Source: Fomitopsis serialis (taxonomy: Eukaryota; Basidiomycota; Agaricomycetes; Polyporales; Fomitopsidaceae). Taken from it: DNA of 64,000 nt. Positions 45,401-56,800 of this stretch are shown here, in pieces (positions within the stretch are counted from its first letter, which is position 1; each line of letters begins with the position of its first letter). A program made the translations under genes and the position numbers. The stretch is taken from the NCBI RefSeq assembly GCF_022376445.1, contig NW_025955014.1:124001-188000 (forward strand), read 5' to 3'. The notes beneath the pieces were generated by a model. It was not told the DNA's origin and ran no database searches. It worked only from the letters and a program-made list of their open reading frames with translations.

Positions 45401-47298
45401 TCGAAGCTCAAGCGCGGCAAATCCGGGCAGAAGCAAAAAGCGTGCTAATGAGACCGTAGCTCAGCGCAAGGAGCAACTTGAACCGGTCACAAGACAGGCC
45501 ACAAATAGACGCAAGCGCAAGGAATTCAATCTGCAGACATTCAAATGGCACTCTTTTGGCGACTACCCTCGCATGATACCAATATTTGGTACGCTCGATG
45601 TCATGAATACCCAGACTGTACGTGAAGCCTATTCGAGCTTGTGTGACACCTCAAATTAATCGTCCATTTGTGGTTCCAGGGCGAACAAGAACATCGCCGG
45701 CTCAAGCGATACTACTTGCATACCAACAAAAAGAAGACGCGCAACCGGCAGATTTGCAAACGAGAACGCCGTGTCGCAAGACTCCGCGAAATTGCCAGGC
45801 GCGACTGTGAACGTGCTGCGGTGCGTGTCGCCATCTCAGCTCAAGACCAACCTACCTCTGGTACTCTCGCCGACTCCGAGGCAGCCCAAGGAGGCGGAAA
45901 CTTCCTCAGTGGTGCTGCCGCTCTGCGATTTGAGGCGTCAGAGTCGTTGCCATCTCAAACACCACCTACAGCTCACTACCACATTTCCGATGACGCCAGC
46001 CACTCGGAGAACCTGCGACAATGGCTTCATGCCCACAGGGCCGATCCTGCCTTCAACGTACGTGTTTTATCACCTGAAGCTTCACATCCACGTCATACTC
46101 TTGCAGGGCTTCGAAGTGAACTTGAGGAACCATCTACTCGGCCGCATCAGAGGCCGGTCGTATGATGGTGATGAAGACGGTGGATTTACTGACGAAGATC
46201 GCGACACCATACGCTTTGAACACAGTCGTGTTTACTTCCACAAGGTCCTGCGCATCAATTACACAACGTACGACAAGCGTCGCGCCCAAGATTCGGTGAA
46301 TCCTCGAACTCACGCTGACGTTATGCTCCTGGCTCACGACGATGACGACGGCGACAACAACCATGCACACACTGCTACTCACCCATACTGGTATGCTCGT
46401 GTTGTTGGCGTCCTGCATTTCGATGTGAAGGTCAAGGGTGTCTTCGGCACAACCAAGTATGCTCAGCGAATGGATGTCTTATGGGTACGGTGGTTTGGAT
46501 ATGACTACGATGAGCCAGGAGGTTTCCGCACTCGCCGATTACATCGTGTTGGCTTCGTCGACCACACAGATCCAAGCGCTCTCGGTTTCATCGACCCGCA
46601 TGAAGTCATCCGAGCATGCCATCTCATGCCAGCCTCTGCTCACGGGCGAACGCAAGATTACCTCCCACCGTCTGCTGTTCGACAGGCAGACGAGCATCAT
46701 TCGGATTACAAGTACTATTATGTGGGCATGTGAGCATTCGACCAATCAACTCATTTCGCTTTGACTGACCATTGACCAATTGTCCACGGAAAGGTTCGTA
46801 GACAGAGACATGCTCATGAGATACATAGGCGGCGCTGTTGGCCATAGGGGATCTGGCTCTGTCCACCTCCACGAGGATGCGGAGGCCATATTCACCAGAG
46901 CTGCAGACACAAGCGACTCCCAAGGTGCAGCTGCCGTCAGTAGGGCATGCGAGAGTACAGAGCCGGAAGAATGGGACGACGTACCTGATGTCGACGAAGA
47001 CGAAGGCAGCGAGGATGAAGATGCTCCAAGTCACGCCAACGACCTAGCCGAAATTGCGGTATCCGAGAAAGACACTGTTCAAGTGGACGACATTCTTGAA
47101 GATGAGGAGCAGGACTATGGATATTGCCCCTCAGATGGGTCGGACTCGGACAGTACCGGCGAGGACGACGTCGATGACGGAGTCGATGGAGGTGTTGCCG
47201 AACTAGACAGTGGTGTGCAGGAGGATTTGGGCCCAGAAGACGGAGAGGATGGTGATTATGACGATCCCGTTGACGACCTCGGCTATGCACCTTTGTAG
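42497..47298 (+). mobile_element. Plavaka-type DNA transposase gene, apparently intact
   Basis: Eleven exons: 42497-42721, 42773-44005, 44066-44292, 44346-44592, 44659-44825, 44883-44988, 45041-45357, 45398-45617, 45680-46057, 46107-46729 and 46794-47298. Every phase closes, giving 1415 aa without a stop. The N-terminal C-x2-C zinc finger (CPDCKSDKFTSAHAISIHRG) is typical. The catalytic core has LIVYSDSTRLASFGD, FVPDVMHECELGVWK and, in exon 9, GEQEHRRLKRYYLHTNK, the candidate acidic triad with its conserved neighbours. The C-terminal part (about residues 1040-1415) ends in a long acidic tail. The family belongs to the CACTA/CMC-related cut-and-paste transposons of basidiomycetes. Terminal repeats were not located. 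A further short exon after 47340 is possible. Confidence 0.88.
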
Positions 47299-49053
47299 TA
47301 TTCCTCTATTCCCGCTGATGGTTGACTCAATGCACTAGCCTGAGTACGGCGGACCCTTCACTCGGACCAGGCAGGCATCGCGCAAGCGCCCGTTTGGGGA
47401 CTGTCCCTCGCCGTTTATCCTCATTCCTCAGTAAGTGTCACTGCCCCCATTACGTTCGATCTCGAATGTGTGTGCTCGTACCTGCATGAGAAAACCGTCA
47501 ACACAGCAGATGAGGCTCTGCCGGTCCCGCTACGACACACTTTGCGACGCGTTGAGCGCTCGTCTCATGGTTGGCATGACTGTCCCGTTGTGCTTGCAAA
47601 ACCGCACCAAAGTATGATATAAAATCACTATAAACCCGATTTTATTGTCTCCTTTCCATCGCGCTGGTCCCTGAGCCTTTATTCCAGATGGGAAATGTGC
47701 TGTGAACTGCTATTCTGACCGGGTGGCGCCCCGCGCGCCCGCGCGCTACGCACGGTGGCACGGTCACCGAGTTCACGCCCGCTCTGGCGCGGTCTCCGAG
47801 TCGCGACGCGCGTACGGCAGGCAGTACTTTGTCTCGGGACTTGCCAACCCTCTTACAATGATAAAGCATGTCGGGATTGTATTGTAAATGGTCTCAGAGT
47901 CGGCCATTCCTAAGATCAACTCTTGTCATCGCTGTCAATCGCGTACGCATGACAGGATGGCATTGCGAAGCCTGGCATTGGTGCTCCAGCCTGGCGACGT
48001 CTGCTAAATGCACGTCGAGCTGTTGAGCGCCTGATATAGTCTAATATGCGCTGATCATCGGCCGCAGCCTTCGCAATCTCTCCCTGGCATTATATCCGTT
48101 CCGGACTTTTGCTGATGTCAGTAAGCGCTGAAATTGGAGGACAATTAATTGAAATAGACTGACAGGCGGACACGAAGACGGAGACTGCAACAGTATACTA
48201 ATCGCCATGCATACACAGAGTAGTGCTAGTACCAGAAGAAGACAGCACAGTAGAAGTATGATTTATCTTAGTAGTAGGCAAGGTGTATAAACTTAAAGGT
48301 GGCATGTAATGATGTGTACCGCCGGCTGCATAGTACTACCGACTCTACTGCCGAGGAGATACATCAAACGACGAACATTGGCCGGAGGGTACTAGGTACC
48401 TTGAGCATAGCAGGGTGAAGTTAGCAATGCGAGAGCAGAATGAGATGCGCAAGTGATGATCATAGGTCGGAGAAACTGTCGTCATGATTTCGATCAAATC
48501 CCGTATCCCTCGTACGTTTAGACACTTTCAGTTACGACTCGTTGATACGACGGCTTTTGATCATTTGCAGCCATTGGTAGCCAACCAGTTCTACTCCTAG
48601 TCACTTGTATGGAGTCCTGATACCGCGGAGAAATGGTTCCTGGAAGTCGTTCCGTGTATGACACAGGGATAGGTCGAAGGAGTCGTGCCGGTCAGGCTGG
48701 CCGATAGCCGAATAGTCAGTGGAGGAAGGATCGGATTCATGGCTCGGATGTGAGGGTACGGTGCACAGGGGCCATGAAAAAGATTCCGGAGAAGTGAAGA
48801 GGACTGTGATGCGACATCGGATGACTGCGCATGCGAAGAACGACCAGCGTCTATGACTCGATCCTGCTACCTTTGAGAGGGACGAGTGTTATGTGGTGCG
48901 GGAAGACCAACGCTATCAGTTTTTGAATCTTAACGGCGAAGACGAAGGGATACCAATACGGAAACAACGCTTCAGCACTGGCATGCGGTCACGTAAGGAA
49001 CCTACTTGACGTACCGGATTTGTACGAACATCCTGTAGCGCACATAGTAACAA
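47299..49053. other. Intergenic, possible 3' end of the Plavaka element
   Basis: No gene recognised. 47340-47430 could be an extra terminal exon of the transposase (GT-AG joinable). TIRs or subterminal repeats matching 40075-41500 were not evident by eye. Confidence 0.35.
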
Positions 49054-50272
49054 TTAGGATGCCGTTGTGCGCATGAACGACTCCAGAAAGGGGCTCAGAG
49101 CATAGGTATCGGATGACTGGTCGTAGTGCGAATCGTGAAGGGATGACGTTCGGTCGCCACCATGCTCAGGCCCGGTACTCCAAGGAGATTCGACGAGCAT
49201 ATCGGGGTGACCTGATGAAAGTTCGGATGGAAGTTGGGAGGTTGATCGCCCATTTGACGGGTCCGGTGCATCCGGCGAAGGCTGTGCCGCGCGGTCATGA
49301 CGTGCTGGCGGCCTGACGATCAGGATATGGCCTTGGACCTCGAACTCGAAGTCGTCATATTTCTGCTTGGGAGGCCGTGATGGCTCCGGAATGTTACCAG
49401 ACGCGTCTGGCAGATAGAGCCAAAATGGGTCGTCGAGGGGAAAGTTACCGTAGGCCTTCTCCCTAGCAAGATCCATAGGCGTATATCCGAGGCGTGTTGC
49501 AACGCCGTCCACGACGCCATATCGCTCCTTGAAACCCCGCAACCACGCTCGCTCGCCGTGGAAATAAATGTTGTCGCCGCCGATCCGGCGCATACCCTTC
49601 TGTTCGGCCACCAGGAGAGCCTTCTCCTTGATCATCTTGTCGGTAACAAAGACACCATCCTTCCTGCATATCAGCAACCAGGACTTGAGGGGACGTTCGA
49701 GTCGGTCATATTTGAGAAACCTAAGAGGTGTGTTCAATACTGTGAGTCATTCTCCCGCATCCCGACTGATCGCACCTTTTCCGAGCAATCTTGACACCCT
49801 CAGTGTGCTTCGACTGCAGCCAAGTCTCCTTTTCTGCCAGGATCTTAGAGATCATGGACCTGTGGATACCGAACCGATCTGCGATTTGCTGGTGTGTCAA
49901 GCCCGGATTGGCTTCATGCATTTCGCAGACCGCTTTCTTGTCAGAAGCATGAAATGGTCTCCGCGGCCGAACGGGGGCATCAGGAGGTCTGTTTGCCTTC
50001 CTCCTCGCCCTGCATAGTTTGAGAAATCGATTCCATGACATATTCCGGTAGTCTGACTGAGGATCATCCGGAGATGGGGGCGATACCGGATTTTTGGTCG
50101 CCAACGATGGACCTTGGGTGGTGGAGATACTGGGATTGTTTGCAAGCTGCAGAGAATTGGAGTTATAGAGGTTGACGAGCAAAGACTTAAAAAAAGTGGT
50201 CGTTCGCCACGTACAAGCATATCGCGTACCACCCGATCGCTTCCGGTGGAATTCATGTGCAAGCTCAGCCAA
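49054..50272 (-). CDS. CENP-B-type HTH protein 6
   Basis: Exons 50272-49776 and 49720-49054, 387 aa, intact; the true start may be the internal MSWNRF. Unit 1: ASDKKAVCEMHEANPGLTHQ, then GIHRSMISKIL. Unit 2: RLERPLKSWLLICR, VTDKMIKEKALLVAEQ, then HGERAWLRGFKERYGVV, where CGRTW of its relatives is GERAW. Then NFPLDDPFWLYLPDASG and a Ser/Pro tail ending LESFMRTTAS. No DDE domain. The first gene of the array on the right side of the island. Confidence 0.72.
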
Positions 50273-50549
50273 TTGAAGAATTTGAGGGTGATGCTGGCGA
50301 ACACGGTCTACTGCAAAGCAAGATGCAGCGAGGTATGCTTTTGCTCAGAGGCAGTATGCCTATCACATAACTTAGCCTCATGGTATTATGCATACGCGCT
50401 GCTCGGTCGCGATCACATGACTCAATCACAGGCGGGACGTGCTGCGAGCGTGAAACCTGCGTGCGACCTACAGTGCAGCCTTACTGTTCTACGCTCTATA
50501 CGCTAGGCAAAATAACCTATGAATTACTAGAGAGATTATTCTGGGTTTA

Positions 50550-51277
50550 TCACCGAGACACAATCTGCACAAGAGAACGTACGAGGATGAGACGAGCCCC
50601 ATGGCCACAGTAGACCCAAGAGACGGTGTCCCTGAGTCTGCACCAGAAGAGCATTCCTTTTGAGCTAGACCACTCGACCACATTTGAATACACTGGGAGG
50701 AGTTGCCACGCAACTTGGGGCTGAAGAGAGGAGATGAACAAGTCGACGAAAGCCATCCAGAGGTGCAAGTGTCCACGCTTTAACGAGTGATACGCGCCTG
50801 TCGCTAGCCTCGTACGCACAAATCGAATTCCTATGAAAACACGTGAGACATTCACCGGATGGCGGAGAGGTTTTCCGAGTGACGAAGTATCGCTGAGTGT
50901 AGTAGACCTTGATTGTACATTCCGCTTCCCACAAACTGAATCCCGGAGCTGGTCACGGGTCTCAGAAACAGTGGAACGTGGGGATTGAGAGAGAACGACG
51001 TACAAAGTCATCTACCCTGCGTGACCAAGAATCCGCCTCGCTGCTGAGAGCTGTATACGCATCACTGCTCCAATCAATACATTTCACGATGAGATACAAG
51101 GGGTTACATACGGGCTGATATCATTGCTGCGGCGACCATAACCCGCTTCAATCCTCTCGTACAGCTCGTGTGTCATGGTGCACCAGGACCTGTTCTCTGT
51201 GATTTTGTTGTCGACGATGAGCAAGTCAGAATGGCCGAAGGAGGACGCCGAGGTCCGCGCTAGCAAAGGGGCTGACT
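50550..51277 (-). CDS. Unrecognised multi-exon gene, copy in segment 2
   Basis: Exons 51277-51102 (5' end uncertain, preceded by an acceptor CTAG), 51064-51016 and 50948-50550; phases close to a stop at 50550. It reads FGHSDLLIVDNKITENRSW in exon 1 and AYTALSSEADSW in exon 2; exon 3 has FVRTRLATGAYHS and WMAFVDLFISSLQPQVAWQL. Splice sites and frames are shared with 30754-31037, and exon 3 is similar to 54840-55400. No known domain. It lies between HTH genes 6 and 7 on the same strand. Coding status rests on conservation between the copies only. Confidence 0.35.
50585..50930. repeat. Block shared with 54840-55140
   Basis: Long common stretches such as GGCCACAGTAGACCCAAGAGA, CTGCACCAGAAGA and GCGCCTGTCGCTAGCCTCGT link this block to the start of the tandem array at 54-63 kb. 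So the array and the CENP-B-type region share sequence. Confidence 0.7.
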
Positions 51278-51570
51278 AGCTGCGTAGATTCCACCGATGA
51301 GTCGTATGAAAGACACTCGTCGCTTGCTCGAGAGCGGCGGGCCCGCTACACGCAAGCGAAGGCGAGCTGTCAGCGTCAGACTAGTATTGTGACAAGAAAG
51401 TCAACGAATCATGCGCATGGGCACCGAGCTTGTACTACCCAGGGAGGAAACGTTGCATGCGATTGCGAACAGAGAGCAAAGGTCACTGAATGCTCACGAA
51501 GTCGAGGTCACGGTCGAGGCGCCCACGAGCGCCTCGAGAGCCACAGGCGCCGGCGAGCAGCTTGACCGTC

Positions 51571-51593
51571 GAGGAGGAGGAGGAGGAGGAGGG
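51571..51593. repeat. GAG trinucleotide microsatellite
   Basis: About seven GAG/GGA units in intergenic sequence; absent from the paralogous site near 31510. Confidence 0.8.
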
Positions 51594-52192
51594 TATTCCA
51601 TCTAGTCACGACATCTAGGCGCCTTGGCGTGTTCGATGTGTGACAGCGCCGTCTCTGCGTTATACAGTAGATATGGCAAGTATCGTACATCTAAAGGCCT
51701 CTGCCAGAGATCCCTCCAAGTTGCCTCCAAGATCCCTTAGGGTCATCGACGCGGAACGGAATGCAGAAGGCATCTCACATGATCCAAACTCGATTGAGTA
51801 CATTAGGGATACATTGGCAGACGTTGCAATATATATGTACGGTAACAGTTTGGGAGCTACGGGCCGCAGGTAGTATGGCACAGGTATGCAACGATACTTG
51901 GCCGATGCGCATCACGTCGACACGCTGATACAAGGTGCATCGTGATACACGATAGCGTAATGTACAGGAACGAACAAGAGAAGATATGCACAAGTACAGG
52001 AAGACGTATTGGAGGAGGTCGAAGGCATGGCAGTGGACGATCAAAGGGGAATTGGGTCTTGGGAACGCGAAAACAGGCATCGTCATCTCATCAGGAGGTA
52101 GACGGTAGTCGATGCCAGCTAGTGGACGGTACCTACACGAACGATGGTGTCAGTATATATTCACTTCTTTCGCGGATTCATACGAACTACGT

Positions 52193-53222
52193 CTAGAGCG
52201 GTGTTCCGCGCATGAAGGACTCTTGAAAGGAGCTCTGGGAGTTCGGCCCCTGGTATGATTGGCCAACACCCAAGTTTATCGGGGGGTACCAAGCACCGTT
52301 GCCTGACGCCCCGATTTCCTGCTGCAAATATTGGTCTGAGGGGAGTGGGATGACGCTGGGCCCAGGCATTCCGGATGGATTCGCATGATCGTTCGGAGAC
52401 AAGGTTGAGTCGGGCGGAACCATCTCTGGTTGCGACGTCGATGCAGGTGCTGCACGCGGCCTGAGTATAACGAAAGGGCCGTGGATCTCGCGGTCCATAT
52501 CGTCCAACTTGCTTCTGGTGATAGGCGGGGGCTCCGGAATATTTCCATGCTCGTCCGGCAGCTGAGCCCAAAAGCGGAGATCCAGCGGAAAGTAGCCATA
52601 CGCTCTCTCTCTAGCCAAATCGGTTGCAGTGTAACCAAGGCGCGTAGGGACACCGTCAATGATGCCGAAACGCTCCTTGAACTTGCGCAGCCATGTGCGT
52701 CCGCAATGAAAAAAGACTGGATGTCCACCGTCACCCCCCCTCATTCCCTCGTCCTCTGCTATTACTAAGGCTTTATCTCGGATCATTTTGTCGGTCACGA
52801 TCTTGCCTTCATCCATGCAATCTCCCAACCAATCCTGCAAGCCCTCTTCAACATATGTATACTTGACGACCCTGCACGCTGCATTGGCAAGGATTCAAAC
52901 AATGCAACGAAAGGACTAAATACCGTTTTCGTGCAAATTTGAGGCCTTCGACATGCCTCGACCTCAGCCATCTTTCCTTTCGCTGGAGGATCCTAGTAAC
53001 CGTGGTCTTATTGACCCCAATTCGGTCGGCGATTTGTTGATGTGTTATGCCAGGATGCGACGAATGTAGTTCGCAAATGGCCTTCTTGTCAGATGCGTAT
53101 ACCGGTTTTCGCGCAGCGCGAGGGCGGGGATGTGGATCTTGTCTGATAACCGCTACGTGCTGTTTCTGTACACGAGGAGCTGTGTGATCCTCGTTCAGCG
53201 AAGCAATCGGCCTATCTGCCAT
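52193..53222 (-). CDS. CENP-B-type HTH protein 7
   Basis: Exons 53222-52924 and 52871-52193, 325 aa, intact. Unit 1: YASDKKAICELHSSHPGITH, then GVNKTTVTRIL. Unit 2: EEGLQDWLGDC, VTDKMIRDKALV and CGRTWLRKFKERFGII. The tail is as in gene 4 and ends QESFMRGTPL. Start chosen as MADRPIAS, which corresponds to the start of gene 4; the frame is open further upstream. Exon 1 has exactly the same length as in gene 4 (299 nt). No DDE domain. Confidence 0.75.
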
Positions 53223-54027
53223 GGCTGATTCTGCCACTGATGGCAGTAATGTTCGTGTCCGAGTCTTGTCTAGGCTGTGGGGAGGAATGCAAAGAGCATG
53301 AACGATGCAAGTTGGCGGCACGTAACGAGTGAACTCACTCAGAATGACAACAACGACAGACAGTCATTCAACAATGACAATGACGCCAACGGCTCCGAGT
53401 CGAGGGAACGTCACGGTACAGCGGAACTTTGAGGAGTTACAGTGGAAAATACCGCGCGTATGGCGCTGGCGAGGGCGGTCGAGGCGGTCGAGGCAGCCCC
53501 GCAGCACAGAGTCGCTTTTTGGTGACGGACAGCTGGACTGTATAGCTGAGGTGCAAAACTGATCAGCGATCAGCGCTGTGAACGTACAGTTAGCAACACG
53601 GTCACGTGACCCACGACGCGCACGTCGCACTGACCGCGTATATAGGGCCAGGATTTTGGTCACCCAAGATTCCTGACGGACACAACATATATGTACAGCA
53701 CTGTGAGTACGTGCAGAGTCAGACAGGCCAGGTCACAATGTCTGCAACTCGTAACTCGTTGTCTCAAACACGATAACGAAGCACTATTAAGACTAACAAT
53801 CATGACCAAGTACAGTACTGTGTTCAGAGACGACTAAGTTACTTAACAGCATAGGTGTGGCGAACAAATCATTCATTGCGCATCAGAGGGATGTATGGTC
53901 TTCCTTTTCCAGAATGACATGGGCCTTGAAGACTGTCCCTTCGACATGTTGGAAGGAGACCAGATAGAGATCCCTCCTTGAGAGTCTTACGACGCCACCG
54001 GATGAGACGGGGAGCTGAATACAGCTA
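53223..54027. other. Intergenic, no gene recognised
   Basis: The left part is shared with 33000-33480; the rest has no supported gene. It separates the HTH array from the tandem array of the a-b-c family. Confidence 0.4.
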
Positions 54028-54558
54028 TCACACCTCTGTCAACCGATTGTCAGTATGACCAACGACGCCGTACATCACAGAACTGCGACTCCCTTGGATG
54101 ATAGACGTAATCCGCAACGCAGCCTCTTTACAAAACTGACCGACCGATTTACGCTTACCGCATGACATGAGTCGCATGGTTATGGGTTCGCGTGTCGCTG
54201 GGTGCAAAGGGCACTGAAACAGACCTACGTCAGTCTGAATAGCTCCCTGTGCAAATGAGTCGATGCTGTCACACACCTGTACCAGTAGTGTGATCGAGTT
54301 GAATGTGGCGCCTTGAAGCATAGGCTGAGATCCGCAGGCAAGAAACGATGCGACTTCCGGGGCTGCAGTGGCCGACAAATAGTGTAAAGAGACTCCGCTG
54401 TCGAGTGCGGATGTCTTTGCGTTGCAGTAAATGGTTTGATAGACCAGAGCAGCATTCAAGCCAGGGTCTTGATACACGGGTGAAAGGCGTGGCTTAACGT
54501 CAGGGGATAGTTGTTTGACCGCGGGAGTGTAGGAGGCGGAAGGGTTTTGGTACATCAT
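54028..54558 (-). CDS. a-b-c family protein, single a-b unit
   Basis: Exons 54558-54277 and 54213-54028, 155 aa. Exon 1 (94 codons) and exon 2 correspond in length, order and phase-0 intron to modules a and b of the genes at 57099-58509 and 60426-61879. The intron follows a strand ending LLVQ, as module a ends IYVKVQ in its relative, and exon 2 begins CPLHPATREPI where the others have WPDH. Sequence identity is low, so the relationship rests on architecture and position. No module c was found. TATAAAAAG at 54630-54638 lies about 75 bases before the ATG. Function unknown. Confidence 0.5.
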   Translation of the reverse strand: MMYQNPSASYTPAVKQLSPDVKPRLSPVYQDPGLNAALVYQTIYCNAKTSALDSGVSLHYLSATAAPEVASFLACGSQPMLQGATFNSITLLVQVCDSIDSFAQGAIQTDVGLFQCPLHPATREPITMRLMSCGKRKSVGQFCKEAALRITSIIQGSRSSVMYGVVGHTDNRLTEV

Positions 54559-54629
54559 CTTATGGCAGATGCTTCGTGGCGCAGGGTATTCGACGTCGGT
54601 GTCCTGGATGTTCGTGGAACAAGAAGCGC

Positions 54630-54638
54630 TTTTTATAC
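54630..54638 (-). promoter_or_regulatory. TATA box of the 54-kb a-b gene
   Basis: On the minus strand GTATAAAAAGC, at the same relative place as TATAAA before the 57-58.5 kb gene. Confidence 0.55.
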
Positions 54639-54639
54639 G

Positions 54640-56100
54640 CCACGGTAGATAGGGGGGTCGCAACGGGCCACAGACTCGGACAGCAAAGCAAAGCAACCAG
54701 ACCATGTCAAAGCCCGGCACGTTCCAAGGCATTCCAAGCGACGACACAAAGCGAGCGCCACATATGGCCATAGGAAGAATTGATCTGGCTTGTGGTCACC
54801 GCATCTTGTTTTGGCAATCCTAGATTCGGCAAGCACAGAGGTGACCCGTGGCCACAGTAGACCCAAGAGACGGCGTTCCTAAGTCTGCACCAGAAGAACG
54901 TTCCTTTTCGGGCTAGACCACTCGAGGACGTTCGTATACACTGGGGAAAGCCGCCACGCAACTTCGGGTCGAAGAGAGGAGATGAACGCGTCGACCAAAG
55001 CCATCCAGAGACAGAGGTCGCATGAGCGCCTACGCTTTGACGAGTAGTAAGCGCCTGTCGCTAGCCTCGTGCGCACAGATCGAGTTCAAGCGTGAGGTAT
55101 CCACCGGACCTTGCGGAGAAGCTTTCCGAGAGAAGCACGGCTAGCGTTGCTTAGATTTTGGAGCCGTAGAACAGGGTTTGTTGACCGGTGTGCCGCAGTC
55201 GAGGCCTGACGCGTACCGCCGGCAGATTGGTCGGACACGGCGATCGATTGTGCCTCGGATACCAGTGTGTTACAATTGTCGAGGAAGCTAATTGTCGAGA
55301 TGGCGAGATTCCAGCGGAATGGAGGGTTTGAATAAGCGTGACACTGAACAGGGTGGCCACCGTGGCGCAGGTCACTAAGCGCCCATGTCAAAGCGTCTTC
55401 CCCGGTCGAACACGTTCCGCGAAGCACCCCAGGCACAGGCTGCTAAAGCCGTTCACAGCAAAGCAATTATTGAGAAGGTCCATAAGACGTCATGCTGTGT
55501 CAATAAAGGTGTGTGACGCACCTGTCATCCATACCGCCTCAACAACCACCCGGGAGAACAATACCTGAAACTCGTTCAACGACGAAACGGGTTGGCAGCT
55601 CGGTGGCCCATTGCACATGACGTTCCAAATTAGTGTTGACGACGAGGCAATGGCAACGCACCACAGATTTTCCTTCATTCCATTCCATATCCGGCGCACA
55701 AAACACTTCCCGAACTCGATTTTTAGTGACCGCTGCATGGAGGCCTCGTGCCTTATAGGGGCTATTGACCAGGCTTCCTCGGGCAACGGAACCAAGATCT
55801 TGCCATTGAGCGCGATAGACTATCCTGAAAAGGCAGTTCACGTACTCACCGCATTATGGCCTCGTCGTACGCCTTGACGCCTCGTGGCTATGTTCGTCTT
55901 CGCTGGTGCAGATGCATCGAGTCTCTCCCTGAGCATACACAGCAGCTGTCTAACCTAGTCTTCTCATGAAAACTTCACCCTGACCCTGTCGTTCGGCTGA
56001 CAGCGCGGTGGGCTCTCACGCAAATTGAGATGCCAGTAGCCCAAGAGATACTACCACCAGATCGAGACGACCGAGGTGGTGACGAACAGGCCATAAGCGG
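54640..56100. other. Upstream part of tandem unit 1, with decayed gene fragments
   Basis: 54840-55140 is shared with 50585-50930 and 55500-55900 with 59270-59600. On the minus strand 55795-55560 reads PLPEEAWSIAPIRHEA and NLWCVAIASSSTLIW, which may be a real exon, but flanking exons could not be joined. In the copy at 59 kb the same frame has several stops. Confidence 0.4.
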
Positions 56101-56344
56101 GTTCAAAACACTATAGATACTTCGAAGAGCTCGGACGAAGGATGGGAAGAGGATGGCGGGTATACACTGCTGCTCGAATGTACCGACACTGGTCGCCGCC
56201 GGGGCGCCAGCGACACCAGCGCTAAACAGCATGTGACCGCGTCGCCGATCATTAGCTTCCGCGGCGCGCGCGAATATGTCCGTTGCTCCACGCTCCACGC
56301 TCGGCGCGGTACGCCAGATACTAATGAGACCCGCTCACGGGGAT

Positions 56345-56800
56345 GCAGCACACGATGGACTCACTCAGGGAGTATACACCGCACACATCGTTCAGCACCG
56401 GACAGTACTTGTCACAGGCCCGGCCCGGGGCGGGATCGACGTACGATCATATAGCGTAGCAGAAGATGTCGTGCAGGCTACCATCCCTGCTTCTCGAAGA
56501 GCCCGAGTCTGCGCTCGAGCTCCCGGATGGCGCACTCGATGTGGACGTCGCCGTCGCAGAGATTTTTGTGAGCGGTTGGGCCACCGTCGCTCAGAGTCAA
56601 CGTTGCGGGGGACTCGGGGCGAGAGGGGCGAGACGGTCGAGACTCGAGGCGCCAGGCCGCGGCATGAGCCAGAGCCAGTATTCAATACGGTAGCACGCGG
56701 ATGCGATGAACAGTACACGGAGGGTTTCGTTCGATGTGTGATATGACCGGGAGGCCGGATGGGGATCGTCAGTCGTCAGTATCTGGGAGGCTAGTCATGG
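56345..56800 (-). pseudogene. 5' fragment of the membrane-protein gene at 22088-23133
   Basis: Matches exon 1, intron 1, the micro-exon region and the upstream flank of that gene (22940-23300). The start codon is lost (ATGGCGACC has become ACGGTGGCC) and small changes shift the frame in the Ser-rich part. Nothing of exons 3-4 follows. Dead fragment. Confidence 0.75.

Larger units (their letters stand above)
50880..53690. repeat. Segmental duplication, copy 2 (with 30800-33480)
   Basis: Colinear with copy 1. It has an extra block of about 200 bp at 51600-51835, and a GAG-type microsatellite at 51571-51593 just before it. It includes HTH gene 7 and most of the unknown gene. Confidence 0.8.

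Noticed and set aside
47340..47430. Extra terminal exon of the Plavaka transposase
   Set aside because: Joinable by GT-AG but adds only non-conserved residues; kept as a possibility only.
24000..53700. Mating-type or centromere locus, suggested by many DNA-binding proteins
   Set aside because: No homeodomain pair, pheromone receptor or MIP gene, and no satellite repeats; CENP-B-type HTH alone does not indicate a centromere.
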